A stretch of 18,280 bases of DNA, taken from NCBI GenBank assembly GCA_035528895.1, contig DATKXS010000193.1:1-18280 (forward strand), written 5' to 3'. The notes beneath the pieces were generated by a model. That model saw only the letters and a program-made list of their open reading frames with translations. It had not been told where the DNA came from and did not search any database. Positions 1 through 8,411 of this stretch are shown here, in pieces (position 1 is the stretch's first letter; every line of letters begins with the position of its first letter). Position numbers and translations under genes: made by a program. Source of the stretch: UBA8522 sp035528895. GTDB lineage: Bacteria; Acidobacteriota; Aminicenantia; Aminicenantales; UBA8522.

Positions 1-26
1 AGGTGGAAACCGCTAATAGGCTCCGG

Positions 27-2687
27 CTAGTCTCCGGTCAGCTCAAAAGCATACCGGCCGGAGCCGACCTTGATCAAGAAGCCGGACGGCGCCGTCTCCA
101 CGCTCTGGACGCCCGGCGAACCGGCAAGGTATCCCTGGGCGTCATAGACGACCCGGCCGCTCTCCTGAATGACCACATTCTCGATATTGAACTTCGGGAT
201 GATGACCTCGGCCTCACTGCCGACCGGGATAACGACTTCGAGCCGGACGCTCCTCTCATCGCGTGACCACGAGGAGGAGACCTCTCCCCTCACCGTCCGC
301 GTCGACCCGGCGGCAAACCGTAGGTCTCTGACCATCTGGGGCGCGATCCGGATCTTTTCAAAGCCCACTGATTCCGGCGCCAGGTTGATCCCTGCCAACG
401 CTTTATAAAGCCACGACCCAATGCTCCCGAACATCGGGTGGTTGTGGGAGTTCATCGACGGCCCCTGGCGGAGCTGCCAGAGCTCCCAGAGGGTGGTGGC
501 GCCATTTTCGATCATATAACCCCAGCTCGGATAGGTGCTTTTTGTGGCGATATCGTAGGCCAGGTCGGAAGCCCCGGAATTGGTCAAGAACTCCATGATG
601 TATTTGGTTCCGATGATCCCGGTGGTGAGATGGGAGTCGTGCTTATAAACGATGTCGTTGAAGAGATTCCCCCAGACGGCTCCCCGGTCCGACTTCGGCA
701 CCAGGTCCAGAAAAAGCGGCAGGGCGTTGGCGGTCTGTGTGCCGTTGGCATAGCTCCCCGTTTTCGGGTCGAAATACTCTCTATGGAACGCTGTCTTGAT
801 GGCGGCGGCCAGATTGCCGTACGTTTTGGCGTCCGTTTCCTTCCCCAGGATCGCGGCCATGTCGGCTAAAATTTTGACATCATAGTAGTAATAGAACGAA
901 GAGACGATGTTTCCCGGCGGCTTCTCCACGGCCACCCAGTCCCCGTAATGGCTGAACTTGACGAGGCCGTTCTCCGCCCGGGAGCGCAGGAACTCGACAT
1001 ACATCTTAATGCCTTCGTAATGGTCTTCCAGGATGCGCTGGTCGCCGTAATATTGATAGACATACCAGGCGATCAGTGGATAGGCCGTGCCCCAGGCCGG
1101 ATCGGCCGGCCGCGAGCCCCAGATATGAGGCACCGTGTCCGTGATTGTTCCCTTTTCGTCCTGGACATCGCGGATGTCTCGCAGGAAATTCGTGTAGAAT
1201 GCGGCCATGTCAAAGTTATAGATGGCCTCCTCTGCCGTTCCCTGAGCGTCTCCCATCCAGCCCATCCGCTCATCCCGCTGGCAACAATCGGTGGGGATGC
1301 TGTGGAGGTTTGTTTTCTGTCCCCAGACGATGATCCTTTGCAAGCTGTTCAGAACGGGCTTGCTACAGGCGAAGCTTCCCACTGGTTCGACGGCCGTGTG
1401 GACGACCCGTCCCCGGATAGCGCTGATGGTGGGGACTCCCGGGTACCCGGTGAGCTCGACATACCGGAACCCGTGATAAGTGAAGCGGGGCTCCCAGACC
1501 TCCTCCCCTTCCCCTTTTAAGATGTAGACGTCCTCGGCGCGCGCCCCCCGCAGGTTCTCCCGGTTGATCATCCCATCGTTATAGACCAGCTCGGCAAAAC
1601 GCAGCTTGACCGCTGTGCCACGAGGCCCTCGGACCCGCAGCCTGGCCCAGCCGCTGAAATTCTGGCCCAGGTCATAGACGGTGACACCGGGCTTGGGGTT
1701 CGATAGGATCAGCGGGACGATCGTATCCACAACCTGGATGGGCGGCATCATCTGGGCGGAGAGCACACCTTTCGGTCCGCCAACAAGTTCTGCGGCAGCC
1801 CATGTGCCGTCGTCGTACCCAGCCTTATCCCAGCCGGGGGTTTCCAGGCGGGCATCATAGGTTTCGCCGTTGTAAACGCTGTCCTTGACCACCGGACCGC
1901 CCGTCCCCTTCCAGGATTCGTTGCTCACCACCTCGACCTTTTCACCCCCCTCGAGCTCGATGATCATCTGGAAGAGGAGCGCGGTCGATTTGAACCACCC
2001 CTGGCCGAGCATCGCCGCGACCGCGTTCTTCCCCGGCCGCAGAAACCGGGTGACATCGTAGGTGACATAGAGCGCCCGTTTGTCATAGGTTGTCCAGGCG
2101 GGATCGAGGACGTTCCGATCGACCTTGCGCCCGTTCAGACGGAGCTCGCAGTATCCCAACCCGCAGACATAAGCCCTCGCCCGGACGACGTTTTTCTCCA
2201 GCTCGAACTCCTTCCGCAGCTGGTTCTTCCCGCCGATCCAATTTCCCTTCCAGTCGTCCCCAACCAGCAGACCCGTATCGAAGCGGGCCACCCGGCTGAA
2301 TGGGCTCGGCCGGCCGCTCTTGTCCCAGTATCTGACCTTCCAATAATACGAGCTGCCGCCGACCAATCCTCTCCCTCCATAGACGACCTGGACGGAATCG
2401 GTCGAATCCACCTTTCCGCTCGCCCAACAATCCCCGGTTGCGGCATCCGCTTGAGAAGCAAGGATGATCTCGTAAGCCGATTGTCCCTGTCCTCTTTCGC
2501 TGTGTTCAAGGACCCAGGAGAACCTCGGTGCGGGCGTATCGATTCCCAAGGGATTGACCAGATACTCGCAACGTAATCCTGTCGGCGCCTGAGGCCCCGG
2601 CATTTCTTCGCCGCCCAAAACCGGCTTCTGGCCGACGAGCACAAGACAAGATAAAAAAATGAGACCCTTCCATAATCTCGATCGCAT
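27..2687 (-). CDS. Secreted alpha-L-rhamnosidase (GH78)
   Basis: Predicted to release terminal alpha-L-rhamnose from glycosides or polysaccharides, acting in the periplasm or outside the cell. The 886-residue product starts with a Sec signal peptide (MRSRLWKGLIFLSCLVLV, cleavage near residue 25). An Ig-like domain with the GH78 opening GLRCEYLVNPLGID follows at about 37-140, then the N-terminal beta domains, the (alpha/alpha)6 barrel at about 430-780 and a C-terminal beta domain. The GH78 signature is DERMGWMGD, with the likely general acid E473. GATTLWELW carries E735, matching the family's second catalytic Glu, and SHNHPMFGSIGSWLY follows. The ATG at 2687 is chosen because AAGGAGGG lies 5 bases upstream; ATG 2708 and GTG 2714 lack this and would spoil the signal peptide. 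The gene is intact and stands alone. The family is clear, but the exact substrate is unknown. Confidence 0.93.
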   Translation of the reverse strand: MRSRLWKGLIFLSCLVLVGQKPVLGGEEMPGPQAPTGLRCEYLVNPLGIDTPAPRFSWVLEHSERGQGQSAYEIILASQADAATGDCWASGKVDSTDSVQVVYGGRGLVGGSSYYWKVRYWDKSGRPSPFSRVARFDTGLLVGDDWKGNWIGGKNQLRKEFELEKNVVRARAYVCGLGYCELRLNGRKVDRNVLDPAWTTYDKRALYVTYDVTRFLRPGKNAVAAMLGQGWFKSTALLFQMIIELEGGEKVEVVSNESWKGTGGPVVKDSVYNGETYDARLETPGWDKAGYDDGTWAAAELVGGPKGVLSAQMMPPIQVVDTIVPLILSNPKPGVTVYDLGQNFSGWARLRVRGPRGTAVKLRFAELVYNDGMINRENLRGARAEDVYILKGEGEEVWEPRFTYHGFRYVELTGYPGVPTISAIRGRVVHTAVEPVGSFACSKPVLNSLQRIIVWGQKTNLHSIPTDCCQRDERMGWMGDAQGTAEEAIYNFDMAAFYTNFLRDIRDVQDEKGTITDTVPHIWGSRPADPAWGTAYPLIAWYVYQYYGDQRILEDHYEGIKMYVEFLRSRAENGLVKFSHYGDWVAVEKPPGNIVSSFYYYYDVKILADMAAILGKETDAKTYGNLAAAIKTAFHREYFDPKTGSYANGTQTANALPLFLDLVPKSDRGAVWGNLFNDIVYKHDSHLTTGIIGTKYIMEFLTNSGASDLAYDIATKSTYPSWGYMIENGATTLWELWQLRQGPSMNSHNHPMFGSIGSWLYKALAGINLAPESVGFEKIRIAPQMVRDLRFAAGSTRTVRGEVSSSWSRDERSVRLEVVIPVGSEAEVIIPKFNIENVVIQESGRVVYDAQGYLAGSPGVQSVETAPSGFLIKVGSGRYAFELTGD

Positions 2688-2720
2688 CGATTCCCTCCTT
2701 CGGTCCATGTTCACGGCGAC

Positions 2721-2750
2721 ATTCTATCAAACCGCGGCGGTCCGTGGGAA
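2721..2750 (-). promoter_or_regulatory. Extended -10 promoter of the rhamnosidase gene
   Basis: Read on the minus strand, TTGATAGAAT contains a TAGAAT -10 hexamer (2726-2721) directly preceded by TGA, which fits the extended -10 form TGn. A weak -35, TTCCCA (2750-2745), lies 18 bases upstream. Transcription would start near 2714, leaving a leader of about 27 bases that includes the Shine-Dalgarno sequence. A short GC dyad (ACCGC-G-GCGGT, 2731-2741) sits in the spacer. Its significance is unclear in GC-rich DNA. Confidence 0.5.
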
Positions 2751-3036
2751 GCGACCTAGTCTTTATTCTCGAGCCTGCCGTTTGAGAATGGACAGGCGAC
2801 ATCGAGGGTTTAGCTTTCCCGAGGCGTTTTTTAAGGGAAGCCGCGCTTGCGCCCGCGAGGACTGTTTGAGCACGCAAAAATCACTCGGAGTTGCGATGGA
2901 GGGCATAAATCGTGCGCCTTAACGAAGGAATATCCATGCGGAGTTCCGCAGCGCCGAAAAAAACGCAGAGGGAACAGCGTGAAAAACCCGAGTGGAGCAG
3001 GGACATTCTTAAACGGCAGGCAGGGAAGCGGCCGGT
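2750..3036. other. Gap of about 290 bases with no recognisable gene
   Basis: Between the two divergent promoters I see no convincing reading frame, RNA gene or repeat. A perfect short dyad, TGCGGA-gt-TCCGCA (2937-2950), could be an operator but may be chance. Reading frames in this stretch have low-complexity, basic translations that look random. Confidence 0.4.
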
Positions 3037-3064
3037 TTGACAATCCTCCGGGAGGACATAGAAT
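3037..3064 (+). promoter_or_regulatory. Strong sigma-70-type promoter ahead of tldD, with spacer dyad
   Basis: TTGACA (3037-3042) matches the -35 consensus exactly. TAGAAT (3059-3064) follows after 16 bases as the -10. The expected start of transcription is near 3071, about 94 bases before the tldD ATG. The spacer holds a 13-base dyad, TCCTCC-G-GGAGGA (3044-3056), a common place for a repressor or activator to bind. The expected transcript would start at or next to the GTG of the small ORF at 3073. Confidence 0.6.
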
Positions 3065-3072
3065 ATGGGCGC

Positions 3073-3168
3073 GTGTTCAGAAACAAGCTGACTTACATCG
3101 CCCTGTCTGCCATCGCCTCCATCCTGATTCTAGTCCGGCTTTTTCTGTGGAGGAGGAGAAAAAAATGA
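3073..3168 (+). CDS. Possible small single-pass membrane protein overlapping tldD
   Basis: A 31-residue reading frame starting at GTG encodes a short basic lead (FRNK), a hydrophobic stretch beginning LTYIALSAIASILILV and continuing to about residue 25, and a basic tail, RRRKK. This is the layout of a single transmembrane helix. The stop TGA (3166-3168) overlaps the tldD ATG (3165-3167) as ATGA, the usual sign of translational coupling. No Shine-Dalgarno sequence sits before GTG, but the predicted transcription start is about 3071, so it could be leaderless. The frame is also open back to TTG 3037, which would give 43 residues. The basic tail is encoded by tldD's own Shine-Dalgarno polypurine run, so it may be incidental. 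I know of no family for it, and it may simply be an untranslated leader. Confidence 0.35.
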   Translation: MFRNKLTYIALSAIASILILVRLFLWRRRKK

Positions 3169-4580
3169 TCCACCTCGAGAACCCCTTCCGGCTGACCGAC
3201 ACCGAACGAAAAAAGATCCTCGATCTGGCCCTCTCCCGTGGCGGCGAGTTCGCCGAGATCTTTGCCGAATACCGCCTCTTCAGCTTCATCAATATGGAGG
3301 AGGAGATCATCAAGGAAACGGCCGAAAGCGTCAGCCTCGGCCTGGGGATACGGGTGATCTCGGGAGAAAAGACCGGCTACGGCTACACGAACGACCTGTC
3401 GATCGAGAAGATCAAGAAGACGGCCCTGACCGCCGCCGCGATCACGGACTCCGGGAAGACGCTTTCGATCCCTCCATTCCATAAGACGCCCGGCCACAGG
3501 GACCTCTATCCGCTGAGCCGGCCCGCCCATCTGGCTTCTCTCCAGGACAAGATCGAGCTCGCCCGACGGGCTTATCGCGCCTGTCAGCGGATCGACCCGA
3601 AAATCCAGAAAGTAAAGGTCCTCTTCCAGGACCATGTCCAATACGTATCTGTTGTCAATTCCGAAGGCCAGATAGCCGAAGACACGCGACCCCAGGTGAA
3701 ACTCGTTTGCACGGCCGTCGCCGAGAAAGACAGGCGGAGGGAGTTCGGGTTTTCCGGGGGGGGCGGCCGCGTCGGCCTGGAGTATTTTGAACGGGTGCTC
3801 ACTCCGGAGAAGATCGGCCGGGAAGCGGCCGAGGAGGCTTTGCGGCTTCTCGAAGCGGTCGAGGCTCCGGCCGGAGAGATGCCCGTCGTCCTGGCTCCCG
3901 GTCACGCCGGGGTCCTCGTCCACGAGGCGGTCGGTCACCTGGTCGAGGCCGATTTCAACCGCAAGCGGACCTCGATCTTCTGGGACAAGCTCGGCCAGAA
4001 GGTCGGCTCTCCCTTGCTTACGATCTATGATGACCCGACTCGACCATCATTCCGCGGATCCTACAGCATCGATGACGAAGGCACCCCGCCCGCAAGGACT
4101 CTGCTTATCGACCGCGGTGTCGTCCATTCCTTTCTCCAGGACAGACTCTCAGCCCGGCTGATGGGTCGGGAGCTAACCGGGCACGGCCGTCGACAGGACT
4201 ATACCTGTATCCCCATCCCCCGCATGTCCAACACTTACGTCGACCGAGGCCAGGACGACCCCGAGGAGATCATCAAGTCCGTCACCAAGGGTATCTACGC
4301 AGAAAGGTTCGAAGGGGGGCAGGTGGAAGACTCGGGTAAGTTCACCTTCTCGATCAGCGCGGGGTATCTCATCGAGGGGGGACGCCTGACCGCCCCCATC
4401 AAGCAGGCCACCCTGATCGGCACGAACATCGACATCCTCCAGAAGATCGAAATGGTCGGCGCCGACCTGGAGTTCGGGCTCCAGACAGGGACCTGCAGCA
4501 AGGAGGGCCAGGAGGTGCCGGTGACGGACGGCTGCCCGACGATCAAGATCTCCGGGATGACCGTGGGAGGCCGGCGATGA
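3165..4580 (+). CDS. tldD: TldD metalloprotease subunit
   Basis: Cytoplasmic zinc protease subunit of the TldD/TldE type. In E. coli the heterodimer degrades unfolded peptides, matures microcin B17 and removes the antitoxin CcdA. The 471-residue product is close to the usual TldD length (about 480). The metal motif HEAVGH lies at residues 253-258. The third-ligand region GTCSKEGQEVPV, with C444, is in the expected place near the C-terminus. The start is ATG 3165 because AGGAGGAG lies 6 bases upstream (3151-3158) and the N-terminus then matches the family. The longer open frame back to 2847 has an unlikely basic sequence. The gene overlaps tldE by 4 bases (ATGA). The natural substrate here is unknown; the E. 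coli roles need not apply. Confidence 0.95.
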   Translation: MIHLENPFRLTDTERKKILDLALSRGGEFAEIFAEYRLFSFINMEEEIIKETAESVSLGLGIRVISGEKTGYGYTNDLSIEKIKKTALTAAAITDSGKTLSIPPFHKTPGHRDLYPLSRPAHLASLQDKIELARRAYRACQRIDPKIQKVKVLFQDHVQYVSVVNSEGQIAEDTRPQVKLVCTAVAEKDRRREFGFSGGGGRVGLEYFERVLTPEKIGREAAEEALRLLEAVEAPAGEMPVVLAPGHAGVLVHEAVGHLVEADFNRKRTSIFWDKLGQKVGSPLLTIYDDPTRPSFRGSYSIDDEGTPPARTLLIDRGVVHSFLQDRLSARLMGRELTGHGRRQDYTCIPIPRMSNTYVDRGQDDPEEIIKSVTKGIYAERFEGGQVEDSGKFTFSISAGYLIEGGRLTAPIKQATLIGTNIDILQKIEMVGADLEFGLQTGTCSKEGQEVPVTDGCPTIKISGMTVGGRR

Positions 4581-5923
4581 AAGAGAAGGGTCGGGACAAC
4601 TCGCTTTTGGGACTAGCCGAACGCTTCGTCGAGTTCGGGAAGACCTGCGGAGCGGACGAGGTCGAGATTAGCCTGGTCGAGGGCCGCGAGTTCAGCGTGG
4701 ATGTTCGCTTGGGGCAGGTCGAAAACCTGGTCGAAGCCGGATCCCTCCACCTCAGCCTCCGGGTTATCAAGGATCAGAAGACGGCCTATGTCACTTCCTC
4801 GGACCTCGCTGAAGAGACCGTCCGCCGGCTCGTTCGGAACGCCGTTGTCCGGGCCGGTCTGGCCAGCCGGGATGAACATTCCGGGCTTCCTCCTCTGGCT
4901 TCTGAGGATATCGATATTCCCTCCCTGCGTCTTGTCGATCCCGAGATCTCGCGGCTCGACCCCTCCCAGAAGATCCGGCTCGCCCTGGAGACCGAACGGA
5001 TCGCCCTCGAGGACAGCCGGATCACCAATTCCCATGGAGCCAGCTTCATCAGCAACGAGGTCACGGCCGTCTTGGCCAACTCGCACGGATTTCTCGGTTC
5101 CTATGACCAGACCTTCTGCAGCCTGAGCGTCGGCCTCCAGGCAGGAGGAACCGACGACAAGGTCGAGGACCACTGGGCCTCGGTGAAACGGCACTTCCGG
5201 GACCTGGAGACGCCCGAGAGCGTGGCCAAAAAGGCCGTCGAAAGAACGGTCCGGCAACTCCACCCGCGAAAGATCCGGACCCAGGCCGTCCCTGTCATCT
5301 TCGAGCCCGGGATGACAAATTGGCTCCTGGGCTTCTTATTCGCCTGCGTTTCCGGCGTCGCCGTCTACCAGAAGGCCACCTTTCTGGCCGAAAGACTGGG
5401 AACCCGTATCGGCGGGGGGAACATCACCGTCGTCGACGACGGCTTGATGCCCGGGAGACTCGGCTCGCGGCCTTTCGACAGCGAAGGCCTCCCCTGCCGC
5501 AAGACCACTGTGGTCGAAAACGGAGTCCTCCGCCATTTCCTCTGCAACAGCTACGCCGGCCGCAAATTGAGCCTTCCCTCGACGGGCAACGCCGATGGAA
5601 CCGGAGTCAGCCCGAACAACTTCTTTCTCCTCCCCGGCACAGCGACTCCGCAGGAGATCATCGCCTCTACGGAAAAGGGACTCCTCCTCACCCGGACCAT
5701 CGGGCACGGGCTCAATCCGGTCACCGGCGATCTTTCGAGAGGCGCCTTCGGGTTGTGGGTGGAGGGCGGCCAGGTCGCCTATCCTGTCTCCGAGGTGACC
5801 ATCGCCGGAAACCTGGAACAGATCTTGAATCAAATCGAAGCGGTCGGAAACGACCTTGATTTCCGGGCTCCTGTATGCGGCCCAACGATCAAGGTCGGTG
5901 AACTGACCGTGGCCGGCGAGTAG
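4577..5923 (+). CDS. tldE: TldE/PmbA-type partner subunit
   Basis: The 448-residue paralogue of TldD forms the non-catalytic half of the heterodimer in E. coli. No HExxxH metal motif is present, as expected for TldE/PmbA. The C-terminal end (VCGPTIKVGELTVAGE) parallels the TldD ending (PTIKISGMTVGG), which shows common descent. The ATG overlaps the tldD stop by 4 bases, so the two subunits are probably made in step by translational coupling. The stop lies only 2 bases from the stop of the convergent nitroreductase gene, and I see no terminator hairpin between them. Confidence 0.92.
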   Translation: MKEKGRDNSLLGLAERFVEFGKTCGADEVEISLVEGREFSVDVRLGQVENLVEAGSLHLSLRVIKDQKTAYVTSSDLAEETVRRLVRNAVVRAGLASRDEHSGLPPLASEDIDIPSLRLVDPEISRLDPSQKIRLALETERIALEDSRITNSHGASFISNEVTAVLANSHGFLGSYDQTFCSLSVGLQAGGTDDKVEDHWASVKRHFRDLETPESVAKKAVERTVRQLHPRKIRTQAVPVIFEPGMTNWLLGFLFACVSGVAVYQKATFLAERLGTRIGGGNITVVDDGLMPGRLGSRPFDSEGLPCRKTTVVENGVLRHFLCNSYAGRKLSLPSTGNADGTGVSPNNFFLLPGTATPQEIIASTEKGLLLTRTIGHGLNPVTGDLSRGAFGLWVEGGQVAYPVSEVTIAGNLEQILNQIEAVGNDLDFRAPVCGPTIKVGELTVAGE

Positions 5924-5925
5924 TC

Positions 5926-6504
5926 TCAGCCAAAGCGGTTAAAGCGGCAGACCGATCGGAGGGATCGTTTAGGAACATGGAGCACTCCCTCCGCATCCTG
6001 CCAGTATTTAAAAGAATCCGTCATCTCTTCCGCCACCGGGCTCTCGGCGGGAAAGCCCAGCGCAAGAACACAATCGACCCTGTAACCTGGAGGAACATCG
6101 AGGATTCCGGCGATCTTTTCCCGGTCGATGGAAAGCAGCCAGCAGCTCCCCAGCCCCGCCTCCCGGGCGGCCAGGATCATGTTTTCCATGGCCGCGCCGA
6201 CATCGTATTCGAAGCCCTTTTCCCGGATGCCGAGATTGATAAGCGTGACGACATAAGCCATCGGCTCCTGGCCGCGCCGGGGATTTCCCCGGGGGGCGAT
6301 ATAGGCTGCCCAGCGCAGGCAGGGAAAGATCTGCTGTCGGACCATCTCGTCATCGACCACCACGAACTCGAGGGGCTGGAGGTTCGCGGCCGAGGGAGCC
6401 AGACGGCCGGCATCCACCACATCCTGGAGCACCGAGCGGTCGATGGGCACCCGCTTGAATCGGCGAACCGTCCTCCGGGACAGTATCATCTCGCGAACGC
6501 TCAC
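5926..6504 (-). CDS. Nitroreductase-family FMN oxidoreductase
   Basis: Small flavoprotein of the nitroreductase superfamily, usually FMN-bound, dimeric and NAD(P)H-dependent. The N-terminus MILSRRTVRRFKRVPID carries the SRRTVRxF phosphate-binding signature. APSAANLQPLEFVVVDD and GAAMENMILAAREAGLGSCW are also typical of the family. The length (192 residues from GTG 6504) is normal. GTG 6504 has AGGGA 7 bases upstream; an in-frame ATG at 6489 is an equally acceptable start. It is the last gene of the kdgK operon, 27 bases after the MFS stop. Its substrate cannot be read from the sequence; the operon position suggests a link to sugar-acid use, but that is a weak inference. Confidence 0.9.
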   Translation of the reverse strand: MSVREMILSRRTVRRFKRVPIDRSVLQDVVDAGRLAPSAANLQPLEFVVVDDEMVRQQIFPCLRWAAYIAPRGNPRRGQEPMAYVVTLINLGIREKGFEYDVGAAMENMILAAREAGLGSCWLLSIDREKIAGILDVPPGYRVDCVLALGFPAESPVAEEMTDSFKYWQDAEGVLHVPKRSLRSVCRFNRFG

Positions 6505-6531
6505 CGGTTCATCCCTGGGCCAGGATGGCTC

Positions 6532-7755
6532 TCAGTTTCGCCATTCAGGGATTCTATCATTCTCCCGGTCACTCGGCAATCCGTCCGCCGGCGTCGGCGA
6601 AGGCGGGGCTTTGAGGGCGAAGAGCGCCGCGAAAACAAAAAAAATGGCCCCGGCGATAAGATACATCGTCCGGTAGCCGGAAAGGTCGGAGATCCAGCCG
6701 AAGAACGGAGAACCCACGCCCATACCGACATCGAACAGGGACAAGTAAAGGCTGAGAGCCAGGCCTTTGTTCTCGCGACCCAGGATATCGATGATATAAG
6801 CGCTCAGCGCCGGAAAGATCAGGCCCTGCCCAAATCCGCCGATGAAGCCCGTTAATATGAACATCGCCTGGCTCTCCACGGACGAAATCAGGACGCAGTT
6901 CAAGCTGATGATACAGGCGGCCGGGAAGATGACCCGCTTCCGGCCATAGCGGTCGGAGATATCGCCGATCCAGAGGCGGGTGAGGATAGCAGCGGCAGAG
7001 AAGCTGAAAAAAAACGGTCCCACCCGGTCAACCGGTATCGACCTGCCGAAAAGGGCGATGAAATAGACGACCGCGCTGCGCACCGCGCCGTGAAAGACCG
7101 GGAGAGCGGCGATCACCGCGATCGTCAGGATGGAGAATCGCTTCCTCAGGTCGATATGCCCTTTTCTCCTCCGGGAAATGACCCGCGGCGCTTCGCGGGT
7201 CGCCAGGATGCAGACGAAAGTCGCCGCCAGAAATGCCGAACTCTCCAGAAACAGCCCCGTAAAACCGAACCGACCCAGGGTCTCTTCGGCCAGAACGGGT
7301 CCCAGCGCGCTGGCGACGAGACCGGCCACTCCGATGATCCCCATGGAGTGAGCGAGCTTTTCGACCGGCGCCAGGTCGGAGCAGATGGTGATGGTGGCCG
7401 TCATGCTGATCCCCCAGCCGAGCCCGGTCAGCCCCCTCAAGACCAGGGGAAAAATCCCGGCGTCGCGGACGAGATGGAAGAGCGGCATGATGATGATCAG
7501 CAGCCCGATCCCGGAGAGAGAAACCTCCTTCCTCCCCCGGACGTCGATCAGCCGGCCGAAGAAAGGACGGATGAAAATGGCCATCAGGCTGTGGACCCCC
7601 ATGATCAGTCCGACCCGGGTCTCCGAAGTATCGAACTGCTTGAAGAAAAGAGGATAGAGAAAGAAAAGGCTGATGCTCATGAAAAGAAAGAAATAGCCGA
7701 GCAGGGCCAGGATGAAATCCCTGTTCCAGAAGGTCTTGTTCTCTGCGGCGGTCAA
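6532..7755 (-). CDS. MFS transporter
   Basis: Inner-membrane secondary transporter of the major facilitator superfamily, 407 residues, with about 12 hydrophobic helices and the first at about residues 13-35. MFS motif A occurs in the loop between helices 2 and 3 as GRLIDVRGRKE (about 67-77). A matching copy in the second half, GDISDRYGRKR, is the usual sign of the two-fold repeat. The start is a TTG at 7755 that overlaps the eda stop by 4 bases (TTGA). No ATG or GTG allows an intact first helix, so translation probably depends on coupling to eda. Placement between KDG-pathway genes and a flavoprotein suggests uptake of a sugar acid or a related compound. The substrate and direction are not determinable from sequence. 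Confidence 0.88.
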   Translation of the reverse strand: MTAAENKTFWNRDFILALLGYFFLFMSISLFFLYPLFFKQFDTSETRVGLIMGVHSLMAIFIRPFFGRLIDVRGRKEVSLSGIGLLIIIMPLFHLVRDAGIFPLVLRGLTGLGWGISMTATITICSDLAPVEKLAHSMGIIGVAGLVASALGPVLAEETLGRFGFTGLFLESSAFLAATFVCILATREAPRVISRRRKGHIDLRKRFSILTIAVIAALPVFHGAVRSAVVYFIALFGRSIPVDRVGPFFFSFSAAAILTRLWIGDISDRYGRKRVIFPAACIISLNCVLISSVESQAMFILTGFIGGFGQGLIFPALSAYIIDILGRENKGLALSLYLSLFDVGMGVGSPFFGWISDLSGYRTMYLIAGAIFFVFAALFALKAPPSPTPADGLPSDRENDRIPEWRN

Positions 7756-8384
7756 GGCAGCGATTCCAGCAGAGCCTTGGTCTTATCGGTCAGCCCATCC
7801 CAGTCCTCGGCCGCGATGGCCTCCTTGTCCAGGAGGGCCGTCCCGATGGCCACGCAACAGGCTCCGCTGCGGATGAACTCTCGGGCGTTCTCGATGTTCA
7901 CCCCTCCGGTGGGCATCAGCCGGACTTGAGGGAGCGGACCCCGGAGGTCCCGGAAATACTTCGGCCCGACCGATGTCGCGGGGAAAACCTTGACGACGTC
8001 CGCTCCTTTTTCCCAGGCCGCCAGGATCTCGTTCGGCGTGAAGGCGCCGGGAGCCACGAAAGTGTCGTTCCGCTTGCAGATCGTGATCACATCTACGTTC
8101 GTGACCGGCGAGACGACAAAGTCGGCGCCCGCCCGGATAACCCGTTCGGCCGTCTGGCCGTCCAAGACCGTTCCCGCACCGACGAGGGTTCCGGCCGGCT
8201 TCTCAGCGGCCATTTCGGCGATGATCTCGACAGCGGACGGCGTCGTCATGGTGATCTCGATGGCTCGAACGCCTCCTCTCTTGATCGCTTCGACGACCCT
8301 GGCCAGCTTCCTGGTGTCCGACATCCTGATTACCGCGATGACCTTCGTCGCCAGGATGATATCGAGGACTTCCTTGACTCTCAT
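7752..8384 (-). CDS. eda: KDPG/KHG aldolase
   Basis: Class I aldolase that splits 2-keto-3-deoxy-6-phosphogluconate into pyruvate and glyceraldehyde-3-phosphate, the last step of the Entner-Doudoroff and uronate routes. Many members also act on 4-hydroxy-2-oxoglutarate. The 210-residue length is typical. The Schiff-base lysine is K132 in DVVKVFPA, the catalytic glutamate is E43 in AIEITMTTP, and R20 (AVIR) and the phosphate-binding PTGGV are present. The start at ATG 8384 has GAGGAG 6 bases upstream. It lies 27 bases after kdgK, whose product makes its substrate, and overlaps the MFS gene by 4 bases. Confidence 0.94.
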   Translation of the reverse strand: MRVKEVLDIILATKVIAVIRMSDTRKLARVVEAIKRGGVRAIEITMTTPSAVEIIAEMAAEKPAGTLVGAGTVLDGQTAERVIRAGADFVVSPVTNVDVITICKRNDTFVAPGAFTPNEILAAWEKGADVVKVFPATSVGPKYFRDLRGPLPQVRLMPTGGVNIENAREFIRSGACCVAIGTALLDKEAIAAEDWDGLTDKTKALLESLP

Positions 8385-8411
8385 GGCTTCTCCTCTGACG
8401 GCGAGGCTTTC

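Noticed and set aside
2937..2950. TGCGGA-gt-TCCGCA dyad as operator or terminator
   Set aside because: No T run follows on either strand and it is not placed at a promoter. A 6-bp dyad is expected by chance in GC-rich DNA.
2847..3164. N-terminal extension of tldD from an upstream ATG
   Set aside because: The extension has basic, random-looking sequence, crosses a strong promoter and would ignore the excellent Shine-Dalgarno sequence before ATG 3165.
3093..3938. 281-residue open frame on the minus strand opposite tldD
   Set aside because: It is the shadow of a well-supported gene in GC-rich DNA. The translation has no recognisable domain and no Shine-Dalgarno sequence.
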